The notes under the pieces are model-generated. The model ran no database searches. It was not told the origin of the DNA and worked only from the letters and a program-made list of their open reading frames with translations. Below are positions 16,011 to 22,293 of a stretch of DNA of 25,974 nucleotides, in pieces; within the stretch, counting starts at the first letter, position 1; the number at the start of each line of letters is the position of its first letter. Position numbers and translations under genes: made by a program. Where the stretch lies: the IMG/VR virus record IMGVR_UViG_3300042521_000696, positions 1 to 25,974 of that record, one strand, 5' to 3'. Source of the DNA: a virus.

Positions 16011-16227
16011 ACTCCAGCCCCTTGCCTTCAATCTTCGGGAGCATACCGTTCTCGTCGTAAATCCCTGCGCCCTTGGGGATAATGGTGTCCGGTGGCAGTG
16101 CGCTGCCCATGGTTGCAATCGGCCCTGAGTCGGAATGCACCTTGGGCGCAAGGACAAGAAGACCCGCCTGAATGCCATGCACACCGGTGAAACGCTGAAC
16201 GAGGGTGTCGAAGGAGACTGGTTCCAT
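15994..16227 (-). CDS. minus-strand small protein, paralogue of the 24820 gene, 77 aa
   Basis: The only convincing minus-strand gene. From ATG 16227 it encodes 77 aa, and residues ~22-77 align with the + strand protein at 24820: LVLAPK/AVLAPK, then (A/G)TMGSA.PPD.IIP.GAGIY, ..G.LP.I.G.GLEF(I/L)AYA. DNA identity is low while protein similarity is clear, which supports coding on this strand and an old duplication. Function unknown; there is no membrane segment. Upstream in-frame ATGs (to 16317) run into the divergent gene and give a Phe-rich extension absent from the paralogue, so 16227 is preferred. It converges with the endolysin (17-bp overlap) and diverges from the 16316 gene. Confidence 0.7.
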   Translation of the reverse strand: MEPVSFDTLVQRFTGVHGIQAGLLVLAPKVHSDSGPIATMGSALPPDTIIPKGAGIYDENGMLPKIEGKGLEFIAYA

Positions 16228-16238
16228 GGGCCAATACG

Positions 16239-16299
16239 TTGCGAGAAAGCGTCTTGCGACGAAATGAAAAAAGATGTTGCGATACGCAAAAAATGCGTA
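16239..16299. promoter_or_regulatory. divergent control region with repeats and palindrome
   Basis: Between the divergent genes (starts 16227 minus and 16316 plus), TTGCGA occurs three times (16239-16244, 16254-16259, 16277-16282). It is followed immediately by a perfect inverted repeat TACGCAAAAAATGCGTA (16283-16299, 6-bp arms, 5-nt A loop). This is the organisation expected of an operator set for a dimeric regulator. The adjacent HTH-like protein is the obvious candidate ligand (inference). I could not assign -35/-10 boxes with confidence. Confidence 0.45.
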
Positions 16300-16315
16300 C
16301 ATCTTCATCCCCGCC

Positions 16316-16612
16316 ATGAGCTACCAAATCGATGCGAGGCACATGGTCTTCCGGTTCGGGGGAAAGAACCTGCTCTGGAAGAAGTTGGTGTTGGCGGGTG
16401 TACTTGTGCAACCGAGAACAATATCAACATGGATTCGCAGACGGAAAATCCCGCTGGAGAAGTTTGCGGCGCTGGTTGCGCTTGCACACCGCGAAGGCTG
16501 GGTGCTTCGACTCGAAGACGTGTGCCATAAACTGAAACGTGAACTAGAAAATGAACCTGAAAAAAATGCGGGAGGAGATAGCCAAACGGCTCACAAAAAT
16601 CTCCGCCCTTGA
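16316..16612 (+). CDS. putative HTH (Cro-like) regulator, 98 aa
   Basis: From ATG 16316 the product is 98 aa. Residues ~17-55 resemble a helix-turn-helix: GGKNLLWKKLVLAGVLVQP, then RTISTWIRRRKIPLEKFAAL, where 'TISTWIRRRKIP' looks like a recognition helix and turn as in Cro/C1-type proteins. The tail is charged. It faces the only minus-strand gene across a palindromic control region and precedes the recombination operon, a logical place for an early regulator. It overlaps the next gene by 62 nt, so its last ~20 residues may not be conserved. An in-frame ATG at 16274 lies inside the control region; 16343 is a shorter alternative start. Confidence 0.55.
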   Translation: MSYQIDARHMVFRFGGKNLLWKKLVLAGVLVQPRTISTWIRRRKIPLEKFAALVALAHREGWVLRLEDVCHKLKRELENEPEKNAGGDSQTAHKNLRP

Positions 16613-16952
16613 AGAAGAAATCCAAACGCTGGAGCAGGCCGTCATGCAAGAGCATGGGGCGAACCTCCAGAACCTGCTAGCAGAGTCGGGCCGTGGATAC
16701 GGCTCACTCACAACGGAAGTGGACGGCGTAAAGCTGACGTACGAAGTCAAGGCGACCTACCTGTGGGATCAGGGCAAGTTGCAGGCTCTGTACGAGTCGC
16801 TGCCGCTGGCTGACGCACGGGAGCTTGTCACCACCAAAATGTCGGTGTCGTCCAAGACCATCGAGCGCATCGGCAACGAAGACGTGCTGCGGCGCGTTAT
16901 GGAGGCGCGTACCACCAAGTTCAGCGAACCCCGTATCACCTTCGTAAAATGA
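16551..16952 (+). CDS. unknown protein in recombination operon, 133 aa
   Basis: Residues ~1-35 form a coiled coil (KKMREEIAKRLTKISALEEE). Residues ~45-133 form a mixed domain with TTEVDGVKLTYEVKATYLWD, then GKLQALYESLPLADARELVT and a basic C-terminus. This last part resembles small phage proteins of unknown function that accompany Sak4-type ATPases. It overlaps the ATPase gene by 4 nt (ATGA), so it is translationally coupled to it. A role as recombinase partner or loader is inferred from linkage only. Confidence 0.65.
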   Translation: MNLKKMREEIAKRLTKISALEEEIQTLEQAVMQEHGANLQNLLAESGRGYGSLTTEVDGVKLTYEVKATYLWDQGKLQALYESLPLADARELVTTKMSVSSKTIERIGNEDVLRRVMEARTTKFSEPRITFVK

Positions 16953-17794
16953 GCCTGCGCATCATTAAGGCAGACGAGCGCCTCAAGCGCACCTCGGACT
17001 GCGTGAAGGCGGTTGTGTTCGGCCCTGCCGGTGTTGGTAAGACCTACCAAGCACGCACGCTGGACGCGAAGAGCACGCTCTTTGTTGACCTCGAGGCCGG
17101 CACGCTGGCGCTGGGCAAAGATTGGAAGGGCGACTGCCTTGACATTCGCGGCACGTCAAACGAGATGGGCGCTCATCCGTGGGAGCTGGCGAAGGCCATC
17201 GCCCTGTGGCTGGGTGGACCGGATCCTGCGGACGCCAACGGCTCTTACTCGAAGTCGGCGTACGAGTCCGTTGTTAAGGCGTTCGGGCCGGCGTCCGGAC
17301 ACGAGCAGTATGAAACGCTGTTCGTTGACTCCATCACCGTTGCAAGCCGGATGTGCTTCGAATGGTGCCAGCAGCAACCGGAAGCGTTCAGCGACAAGAC
17401 CGGCAAGCCCGACACCCGTGGGGCCTACGGGCTTCTTGGACGCGAGATGATTCGTTGGGTGACCCAACTACAGCACTGCCACAAGAACGTGGTGCTGGTG
17501 GGGATTCTGGAGCAGCAGGAGGATGAGTTAAAGAGGAAGTACTGGGACGTTCAAATCGAGGGCTCGAAGACGGGTCGCGAGTTGCCTGGTATCTTTGACC
17601 TCGTTCTGACGCTTCAGAACTTCGAGGCAGAGGACAAGTCGCAATACCGCGCCTTCGTCTGCCACCAACAAAACCCGTGGGGCTACCCCGCAAAAGACCG
17701 CTCCGGTACGCTGGAGCTTCAAGAACCCGCTGACCTTGGGAAGGTGCTCGCCAAGATCCGCGCAGGTAAACGCATCGACACCGCCAAACACTAA
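16949..17794 (+). CDS. Sak4-like RecA-fold ATPase (AAA_24), 281 aa
   Basis: Residues 25-32 are a Walker A (GPAGVGKT), preceded by a beta strand VKAVVF. A Walker B-like LFVDSIT lies near residue ~120, and a polar segment then VVLVGILEQQED (~175-187) resembles the sensor region. The 'LFVDLEAGTLAL' strand after Walker A is typical of the phage nucleotide-binding family AAA_24, which includes the Sak4 single-strand annealing proteins. Such proteins promote homologous pairing or annealing during phage recombination and replication. It is followed 18 nt later by a DUF669-type protein, the usual partner. It overlaps the upstream gene by 4 nt. Confidence 0.85.
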   Translation: MSLRIIKADERLKRTSDCVKAVVFGPAGVGKTYQARTLDAKSTLFVDLEAGTLALGKDWKGDCLDIRGTSNEMGAHPWELAKAIALWLGGPDPADANGSYSKSAYESVVKAFGPASGHEQYETLFVDSITVASRMCFEWCQQQPEAFSDKTGKPDTRGAYGLLGREMIRWVTQLQHCHKNVVLVGILEQQEDELKRKYWDVQIEGSKTGRELPGIFDLVLTLQNFEAEDKSQYRAFVCHQQNPWGYPAKDRSGTLELQEPADLGKVLAKIRAGKRIDTAKH

Positions 17795-17812
17795 ACAAAA
17801 ATCGAAAGCAGT

Positions 17813-18385
17813 ATGTTCAACGCACAATCAACAAACGTCGGGTCAACAGAGATGGAACTCATTCCCAAGGGGACAGTGGCGAAAGCCGTCCTTGTGGTGA
17901 AGGAGCGCAAGAGCAGTCAGTCCACCGGTGGAGACTACCTCTCCATCGAGCTCGTTATCCAAGGGGGTCAGTACAACAACCGGCGCGTGTTCGGGATGGT
18001 CTGCAACCCGTTCGATGAAGCCAACAGCGAGGTGTGGCGCCAGATGGGTATCGGGGCAATCACTCGCATTCTTGAGAGCCGTGGCGTCTTTAACTACGAA
18101 GACCCATCCTCATACGAGAAGTTCAATGACGGTGATTTCAACTCAATCATTGAGGCGCTCAACGGCGCTGAGGTCGTCATTAAGGTTGGTATCGACAAGG
18201 GAAAGGACGGACGCGCTGACCGTAACTCCATCAGCGACTGGGGTTCACCCAATCCAAGCAGCAACGGGCACAAGCTCTGGAACCAAGTTAATGAGAGTGC
18301 GCCTGAGGCGAAAGCACCGGTGCCAGTAGCGAAGACCGCCGCGCCTACGGCGACGGTTGGCAAGAAACCTGCTTGGCTGAAGTAG
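17813..18385 (+). CDS. DUF669-type ssDNA-binding protein, 190 aa
   Basis: The 190-aa product opens with an oligonucleotide-binding-like beta region (ELIPKGTVAKAVLVVKERKS, then GGDYLSIELVIQGGQYNNRR). An IEALNGAEVVIKVGIDKGKD strand pair follows and DRNSISDWGSP ends the domain. A flexible Pro/Ala/Lys tail finishes in KKPAWLK. This layout is the DUF669 family, found beside Sak4 ATPases and acting as a phage SSB-like partner (family knowledge; activity here is inferred). The flexible C-terminal tail may recruit partners as SSB tails do. A strong terminator follows 18 nt after the stop. Confidence 0.8.
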   Translation: MFNAQSTNVGSTEMELIPKGTVAKAVLVVKERKSSQSTGGDYLSIELVIQGGQYNNRRVFGMVCNPFDEANSEVWRQMGIGAITRILESRGVFNYEDPSSYEKFNDGDFNSIIEALNGAEVVIKVGIDKGKDGRADRNSISDWGSPNPSSNGHKLWNQVNESAPEAKAPVPVAKTAAPTATVGKKPAWLK

Positions 18386-18403
18386 CACAGTTTGTTTGAG
18401 GTT

Positions 18404-18445
18404 GGGGGGGGCGGGGCAATAATGGTTGTCTCGCCCCCCTTTTTT
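18404..18445 (+). terminator. rho-independent terminator after the recombination operon
   Basis: GGGGGGCGGG (18406-18415) can pair with CTCGCCCCCC (18430-18439), a 10-bp stem with one G-T pair. The loop is 14 nt and six T follow directly (18440-18445). It lies just after the DUF669 stop codon and before the helicase leader. Confidence 0.85.
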
Positions 18446-18481
18446 GAGGTAGAACCAGCGGCATTCTCAAGCCGCATGGTG

Positions 18482-18522
18482 TGCAGGGAGATCCTGCAAC
18501 GACGCTTTTTCATTTTTGCGTC
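18482..18522 (+). promoter_or_regulatory. two short hairpins in the helicase leader
   Basis: The 97-nt stretch between the terminator and ATG 18543 contains TGCAGG-GAGAT-CCTGCA (18482-18498, perfect 6-bp stem). Three nt later comes GACGC-(12 nt, T-rich)-GCGTC (18501-18522). They may be an mRNA-leader structure or a protein-binding site. No clear promoter boxes are assigned. Confidence 0.4.
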
Positions 18523-18542
18523 AGTGAAACAAAGGCACTTAC

Positions 18543-21059
18543 ATGATTTTACGACCAAGACAGGCGCAGTTCGTTGACGCCTGTATCGACGCACTGGGCA
18601 AGTGCGGCAACACACTAGGAATCGCGCCAACTGGCGCAGGTAAGACGGTCATGGGCAGCGCGATTCTTGCGCCGTTCGTGAAGAAAGCACCGGTACTCGT
18701 CATCCAGCACCGCGACGAGCTTGTCACCCAGAACAAAGAGACCTTCAAGCGCTACAACCCGTCGGCCAAGGTCGACGTGTTTAACGCCGAGCGAAAGGCG
18801 TGGTCCAGCGGGGCGACCTTCGGGATGGTACAGACGCTGTGCCGGCCGATCAACTTGGCAACGATGCCAAGCGGGATGTCGGCGCTGTTCATAGATGAAT
18901 GTTTCCCAAAAGGAACGCTGATTGATGGAAAGCCAATCGAAGAAATTGGCATTGGAGACAATGTTAAAACCCACCTTGGTGAAGGCAAGGTAACGCATTT
19001 ATTCAAGAGCAAGCCAACAAGCTTTGTGTCGATTCATTTTGTTGGAGGACAAGTTCTTAACTGCACAGGCAGTCATCCGGTTTGGACTCAGAGAGGATTT
19101 GTTGCCGCCAAAGATTTGACCAGTGACGATATGATGGTTAACATCATACCGTATGGCAAACTGCGTAATTTGCGAAAAGGAAATCCCAGTCAAAACGTAT
19201 CGAGGAGCACGTCCAGGCAGGCTGTGCGGACAGAGGGAGTGCAAGGTGGAGCTCTCAAGGAGAACCATACGCAACAGTTTCGAGAAACATGGAGGAGAGA
19301 TAACAAAATTCAGAAAGACGAATGGGATGCACGATCCAGCGGTGCGAGAAATTGTCTCAACCAAACTGCGTGCAATGAAGTGGAAGCCACCGGTTCGGAA
19401 GGGGAATGGGACTGGGCCAACAATCCATCAGCTTGCGATAGCATCTGCCCTAGGGTGGCAAATGGAGGTTGCCATACCGACAAAACGGAAATCATCGGAA
19501 AGGCTTTATCCAACTTGCTACAAAGTGGATGTTGGGAATTCAGAACTGAAAGTTGCAGTGGAGGTAGACGGAAATTCTCATTTATCTCTAAAGAGAAAGG
19601 CTCAAGACGAAAAGAAAGACGCGTTTTTGAAGTCTATCGGGTGGACGGTATTGAGGTTCACCAACAAACAAGTTGCGGGACATTTGGCGGATTGTGTCCA
19701 GACGGTTTTGTCTACAATATCGAAGTTGAAAACGGAAATACCTACTTCGCAAACGGATACTTAGTCCACAACTGTCATCATGTAGCGGCTGAAAGCTACA
19801 TGAACATCGTGCAGGCGTTTCGCGAACGCTCGCCAGATGGCGTCATTCTCGGGCTTACTGCGACACCGGAACGCGGCGACAAGCAGGCGCTCACGGCGGT
19901 GTTCAACAACGTGGCCGACAAAATCACCGTGGGCGAGCTCATCGCAGCGGGGAACTTGGTTCAGCCGCGTGCGTTCCGCATGGACATCGGGCTCAACGAC
20001 CAGCTCCAGAACGTGCAGAAGACCGGTGCAGAGTTCGACATGGGCGAAGTTGAGGCCATCATGGACAAGAGGGCCGTTCACTCGGAGATTCTGCGGCACT
20101 GGCGTGAGAAAGCCTCAGACCGGTCCACCGTGGTCTTCTGCTCGACCATCCAACACGCTCAGCACTTGGCTGAGGCGTTCCGCGACGACGGTATCTCCGC
20201 CGAGGCCGTCCATTCCGAGATGTCGGACGACGACAACGCCACCATCCTGCGGCGGTTCGACCAAGGCAAAATCAAGGTGCTCCTCAACGTGATGAAGCTG
20301 ACAGAGGGCTGGGACTGCCAACGTGTGGGGTGCGTTGTTCTGGTGCGCCCGTGCAGCCAGAAAAGCACCATGATTCAGATGATCGGGCGAGGGCTCAGGC
20401 CGTGCATCGACGCGAAGCGATACCCTGGCGTGATTAAGAGCGATTGCATCGTGCTGGACTTCGGCGCCTCACTGCTCACGCACGGGGACATCGACGCGGG
20501 AGACCGGTTGTTCGTTCGCCAGAGCGAGACCGGCGAGGCGCCCATGAAGAAGTGCCCCGAGTGCGGCATTCAGGTGCCGGCAGCGGTCGGGAGTTGCCCC
20601 GTGTGTGGGTACATCTTCCCCGTGCGGGTCAACGGTGTTGAGACCATCGAGTCCTTCGAGATGTCGGAGATGCAAATCATCGAGATGTCGCCGTTCCGGT
20701 GGGAGTCGATGTACAGCGACGCCGTGCGAATGGCGAACGCGCTGACGGCGTGGGGCGCGGTCATCAAGCTGGGGGAGGTGTACAACGCGATTGGCGGCGT
20801 CACCGGTGGAGTGGTCACAATCATCACGCGCACCAACTCCAAGGAGCTCGCGCTGGCTCAAGCGGACGACTTCTTGCGGCGAAACGGGGATAGAGCGAAC
20901 TCGCGCAAAACGCGGTCATGGATTAAGTTGCCACCTACCGACTCGCAGCGTCAGCACATGGCGGATGTACCCATGTTCGGGATGTCACGCTACCGCGCAA
21001 GCTGCGTGCTGACATGGAAGTTCAACGAGGCACGCATAAAAAAAGCAATTCTTGGCTAA
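18543..21059 (+). CDS. SF2 (DECH-box) helicase precursor containing an intein, 838 aa
   Basis: Extein motifs: motif I APTGAGKT (28-35), motif II split as LFIDE(119)|C(411)HH, motif III LTATPERGDK, a motif V region (NVMKLTEGWDC), motif VI QMIGRGLRPC, then a four-Cys zinc ribbon CPECGIQVPAAVGSCPVCGY and a C-terminal domain. Residues 120-410 are an intein, so the spliced helicase is 547 aa, a normal size for phage SF2 helicases of the UvsW/RAD25-like type. These remodel forks and recombination intermediates, which fits the adjacent Sak4/DUF669 operon. The intein interrupts Walker B, so the precursor should be inactive until splicing. The start ATG 18543 follows an A-rich AAAGG (18531-18535). Confidence 0.88.
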   Translation: MILRPRQAQFVDACIDALGKCGNTLGIAPTGAGKTVMGSAILAPFVKKAPVLVIQHRDELVTQNKETFKRYNPSAKVDVFNAERKAWSSGATFGMVQTLCRPINLATMPSGMSALFIDECFPKGTLIDGKPIEEIGIGDNVKTHLGEGKVTHLFKSKPTSFVSIHFVGGQVLNCTGSHPVWTQRGFVAAKDLTSDDMMVNIIPYGKLRNLRKGNPSQNVSRSTSRQAVRTEGVQGGALKENHTQQFRETWRRDNKIQKDEWDARSSGARNCLNQTACNEVEATGSEGEWDWANNPSACDSICPRVANGGCHTDKTEIIGKALSNLLQSGCWEFRTESCSGGRRKFSFISKEKGSRRKERRVFEVYRVDGIEVHQQTSCGTFGGLCPDGFVYNIEVENGNTYFANGYLVHNCHHVAAESYMNIVQAFRERSPDGVILGLTATPERGDKQALTAVFNNVADKITVGELIAAGNLVQPRAFRMDIGLNDQLQNVQKTGAEFDMGEVEAIMDKRAVHSEILRHWREKASDRSTVVFCSTIQHAQHLAEAFRDDGISAEAVHSEMSDDDNATILRRFDQGKIKVLLNVMKLTEGWDCQRVGCVVLVRPCSQKSTMIQMIGRGLRPCIDAKRYPGVIKSDCIVLDFGASLLTHGDIDAGDRLFVRQSETGEAPMKKCPECGIQVPAAVGSCPVCGYIFPVRVNGVETIESFEMSEMQIIEMSPFRWESMYSDAVRMANALTAWGAVIKLGEVYNAIGGVTGGVVTIITRTNSKELALAQADDFLRRNGDRANSRKTRSWIKLPPTDSQRQHMADVPMFGMSRYRASCVLTWKFNEARIKKAILG
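18900..19772 (+). mobile_element. intein in helicase Walker B (DE|CH), 291 aa
   Basis: Block A: CFPKGTLIDGKPIEEIGIGD, with Cys1 at precursor residue 120. Block B: CTGSHPVW, with the conserved Thr175 and His178. Block F: VYNIEVENGNTYFANGYL (~390-407). Block G: HN (409-410) followed by Cys+1 (411). All class-1 splicing residues are present, so splicing should restore the FIDECHH motif. Splicing parts total ~85 aa (N) and ~40-45 aa (C), a mini-intein size. The ~160 residues between them have no recognisable domain in this frame; the +1 frame there encodes the endonuclease ORF. The element is A/T-richer than the flanking helicase, consistent with recent acquisition. Confidence 0.92.
19153..19764 (+). 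CDS. nested Vsr-like (EDxHD) homing endonuclease, +1 frame inside the intein, 203 aa
   Basis: ATG 19153 to TAG 19762-19764, in the +1 frame relative to the helicase. The N-terminus has a zinc-knuckle-like C4-x2-C7 ... C25-x4-C30. Residues ~84-110 (GNGTGPTIHQLAIASALGW) and YPTCYKVDVGNSELKVAVEV lead into VEVDGNSHLSLKRKAQDEKK and GWTVLRFTNKQV. This is the Vsr/EDxHD nuclease pattern with candidate active-site residues Asp126, Glu137, Asp139, His143 and Asp152. Family members are phage homing endonucleases. No Shine-Dalgarno is visible; the frame opens at 19135 and 19153 is its first ATG. The last ~20 codons share DNA with the intein C-terminal splicing motifs. Expression could be by internal initiation (inference). 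Confidence 0.85.
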   Translation: MANCVICEKEIPVKTYRGARPGRLCGQRECKVELSRRTIRNSFEKHGGEITKFRKTNGMHDPAVREIVSTKLRAMKWKPPVRKGNGTGPTIHQLAIASALGWQMEVAIPTKRKSSERLYPTCYKVDVGNSELKVAVEVDGNSHLSLKRKAQDEKKDAFLKSIGWTVLRFTNKQVAGHLADCVQTVLSTISKLKTEIPTSQTDT

Positions 21060-21064
21060 AGAAC

Positions 21065-21343
21065 ATGGAAAACCAACCGAAAGAGACAGTATGTACTCAA
21101 AACTGTGGCGCGAAATCATCCAACCCGTCCTCGACCAGCGCCGTCGAACACCCAGCGCATTACAACAAGCATCCGAGCGGAATCGAATGCATAGACATTG
21201 CAGAGGCATTTTCGTTCAACCTTGGAAACGTGATAAAGTACGTGTTCAGGGCTGGGTTCAAGGACAATGAAGTTCAAGACCTTGAAAAAGCGGCATGGTA
21301 CCTGAGAAGAGAGATTTCACGCAGAGCAACAACAACAAAATGA
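21065..21343 (+). CDS. DUF3310 protein (SaV-like), 92 aa
   Basis: From ATG 21065, 5 nt after the helicase stop, the product is 92 aa. After a Ser/Asn-rich leader it carries the DUF3310 signature: EHPAHYNKHPSGIECIDIAE, then FNLGNVIKYVFRAG and DLEKAAWYLRREI. The family is widespread in phages and is sometimes labelled nucleotide kinase or nucleotide-binding; its activity is not settled. An upstream in-frame ATG (21014) lies inside the helicase gene and is not preferred. It overlaps the next gene as ATGA. Confidence 0.85.
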   Translation: MENQPKETVCTQNCGAKSSNPSSTSAVEHPAHYNKHPSGIECIDIAEAFSFNLGNVIKYVFRAGFKDNEVQDLEKAAWYLRREISRRATTTK

Positions 21344-21486
21344 AAAACAGACTAGAACAAGAAGCCACTGAGCTTCTGGCACTGACGGAGACACTGCTTC
21401 ATTCGCACCCGAACCGGCGTGCGTTCGAGGCGACATTCAAACGCATCGAGGCCGAAATCATGCGCCTCAGAAAGGAGAGCAAATGA
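21340..21486 (+). CDS. small helical protein, 48 aa
   Basis: ATG 21340 overlaps the DUF3310 stop (ATGA) and the stop overlaps the next ATG (ATGA). The 48-aa product is one or two charged helices (MKNRLEQEATELLALTETLL, then RAFEATFKRIEAEIMRLRKE). The function is unknown. The tight overlaps at both ends make it a convincing member of this early-gene operon. An AAGGAG at 21472-21477 near its 3' end serves the next gene. Confidence 0.6.
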   Translation: MKNRLEQEATELLALTETLLHSHPNRRAFEATFKRIEAEIMRLRKESK

Positions 21487-21647
21487 ACCTCCCAAGCTGG
21501 TATGATAGCTGGCTCACCAACGACGAGAGCGAGGCAGAGAAGCAGTGCAACTGCGGTAACGTTATGGAGTGGAGCGTGCGCTCTGAGATGTGGTTTTGCC
21601 AAGACTGCGACACACAAGTGCCAAGAGAAGAGGAGGTGCAGCCATGA
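21483..21647 (+). CDS. small zinc-ribbon protein (copy 1), 54 aa
   Basis: ATG 21483 reads 54 codons to TGA 21645-21647. The product has W-x-D-S-W-L near the N-terminus, then C-x-CG..MEW and W-x-C-x2-C, a four-Cys zinc-ribbon pattern, and ends EEEVQP. It is paralogous to the protein at 22574 (WLDRWL, C-x2-CG..MEW, W.C). Zinc ribbons of this size bind nucleic acid or protein; the function is unknown. The codons for its last residues form the Shine-Dalgarno of the next gene. Confidence 0.6.
   Translation: MNLPSWYDSWLTNDESEAEKQCNCGNVMEWSVRSEMWFCQDCDTQVPREEEVQP
21630..21643 (+). promoter_or_regulatory. Shine-Dalgarno inside EEVQP codons, site 1
   Basis: GAGGAGGTGCAGCC immediately precedes ATG 21644. 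It contains a perfect AGGAGGTG anti-anti-SD core and encodes EEVQP, the C-terminus of the upstream gene. It decides the 21644 start over an upstream in-frame ATG at 21590. Confidence 0.75.
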
Positions 21648-21979
21648 CCGACGAGCAAATGAATGTGGCGATTTCTGAGGCGTGTGGATGGACTGACATC
21701 CATGACAGTGGGCCTTGGCACAATCACAAGCTGTGGGGCTATCCGCCAGAACTCCCAGGACAAGGCGGGAACGCATATAAGTATATGCCAGACTACGTTC
21801 ATGACCTCAACGCTATGCATGAGGCTGAGAAGGTGCTACAGGACGACCAGCGTGAGGTGTTTTACCCTAGAAACCTTGGTGCTTGGCAAAGCCCATTCAA
21901 CGTCATTTACGCCACCGCACGACAACGCGCAGAGGCGTTCCTGCGCACGGTGGGTAAATGGGAGGAGGTGGCGAAATGA
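21644..21979 (+). CDS. phage ABA-sandwich domain protein (copy 1), 111 aa
   Basis: From ATG 21644 the product opens MTDEQMNVAISEACGW, has a Gly/Pro-rich loop, and then PDYVHDLNAMHEAEKVLQ and TARQRAEAFLRTVGKW. This set is the phage ABA-sandwich domain signature as I know it (IAEACGW ... DYxxDLNAMHEAE ... RQRAEAFLRTLGKW). The function is unknown. It is paralogous to the gene at 22290. It overlaps the upstream gene by 4 nt (ATGA) and ends in the same ATGA arrangement. Confidence 0.8.
   Translation: MTDEQMNVAISEACGWTDIHDSGPWHNHKLWGYPPELPGQGGNAYKYMPDYVHDLNAMHEAEKVLQDDQREVFYPRNLGAWQSPFNVIYATARQRAEAFLRTVGKWEEVAK
21962..21975 (+). promoter_or_regulatory. Shine-Dalgarno variant in the series, before the 21976 gene
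   Basis: GAGGAGGTGGCGAA starts two bases after the start of this stretch of purines (core GAGGAGGTG at 21962-21970) and precedes ATG 21976. It is a relaxed version of the GAGGAGGTGCAGCC block and encodes the upstream gene's terminal EEVAK. Confidence 0.6.
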
Positions 21980-22293
21980 GCGTTCATATTTCATATGTGC
22001 GTAAATGCCTATCCAAGCGAGAAATGAACGGAGTTGAGGCTTACGCTCGTTTGTATGGTTGTGGAGGCGACGTTTATGCCATCGTCGACGCAGCAATCAA
22101 TCGTCCTATGCCAGCGGGCGTGGGACGCCTGACTCGGCATCGCATCATCACGAAATTGTCGGCTGAACTGCTATTTGCCGCGATTGTGAAGAAAACTGAC
22201 AAGAAGGAGGAGCCAGTTGTAAAGGAACGCTTTACAACTGACGGAGACCTTTTGGGTGACGCCAACAAAATGGTCGAGGAGGTGCAGCCGTGA
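21976..22293 (+). CDS. unknown early protein, 105 aa
   Basis: ATG 21976 overlaps the preceding TGA (ATGA). The 105-aa product (MSVHISYVRKCLSKREMNGV ... GRLTRHRIITKLSAELLFAA) is basic, helical and has no recognised motif; it ends VEEVQP. It sits between the two ABA-sandwich copies, so it may be the insertion point around which the flanking genes duplicated. An in-frame ATG at 21958 lies within the upstream gene and lacks the Shine-Dalgarno spacing. Confidence 0.6.
   Translation: MSVHISYVRKCLSKREMNGVEAYARLYGCGGDVYAIVDAAINRPMPAGVGRLTRHRIITKLSAELLFAAIVKKTDKKEEPVVKERFTTDGDLLGDANKMVEEVQP
22276..22289 (+). promoter_or_regulatory. Shine-Dalgarno inside EEVQP codons, site 2
   Basis: A second exact GAGGAGGTGCAGCC, directly before GTG 22290. 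It also encodes the C-terminal EEVQP of the upstream gene. Confidence 0.75.

Noticed and set aside
19130-19155. Programmed frameshift joining the intein N-part to the endonuclease
   Set aside because: No slippery heptamer is visible near the frame change, and an ATG is available for independent initiation.
19140-19640. A LAGLIDADG or HNH domain in the helicase frame of the intein centre
   Set aside because: That translation has no such motif and looks like an out-of-frame shadow; the coherent nuclease is in the +1 frame.
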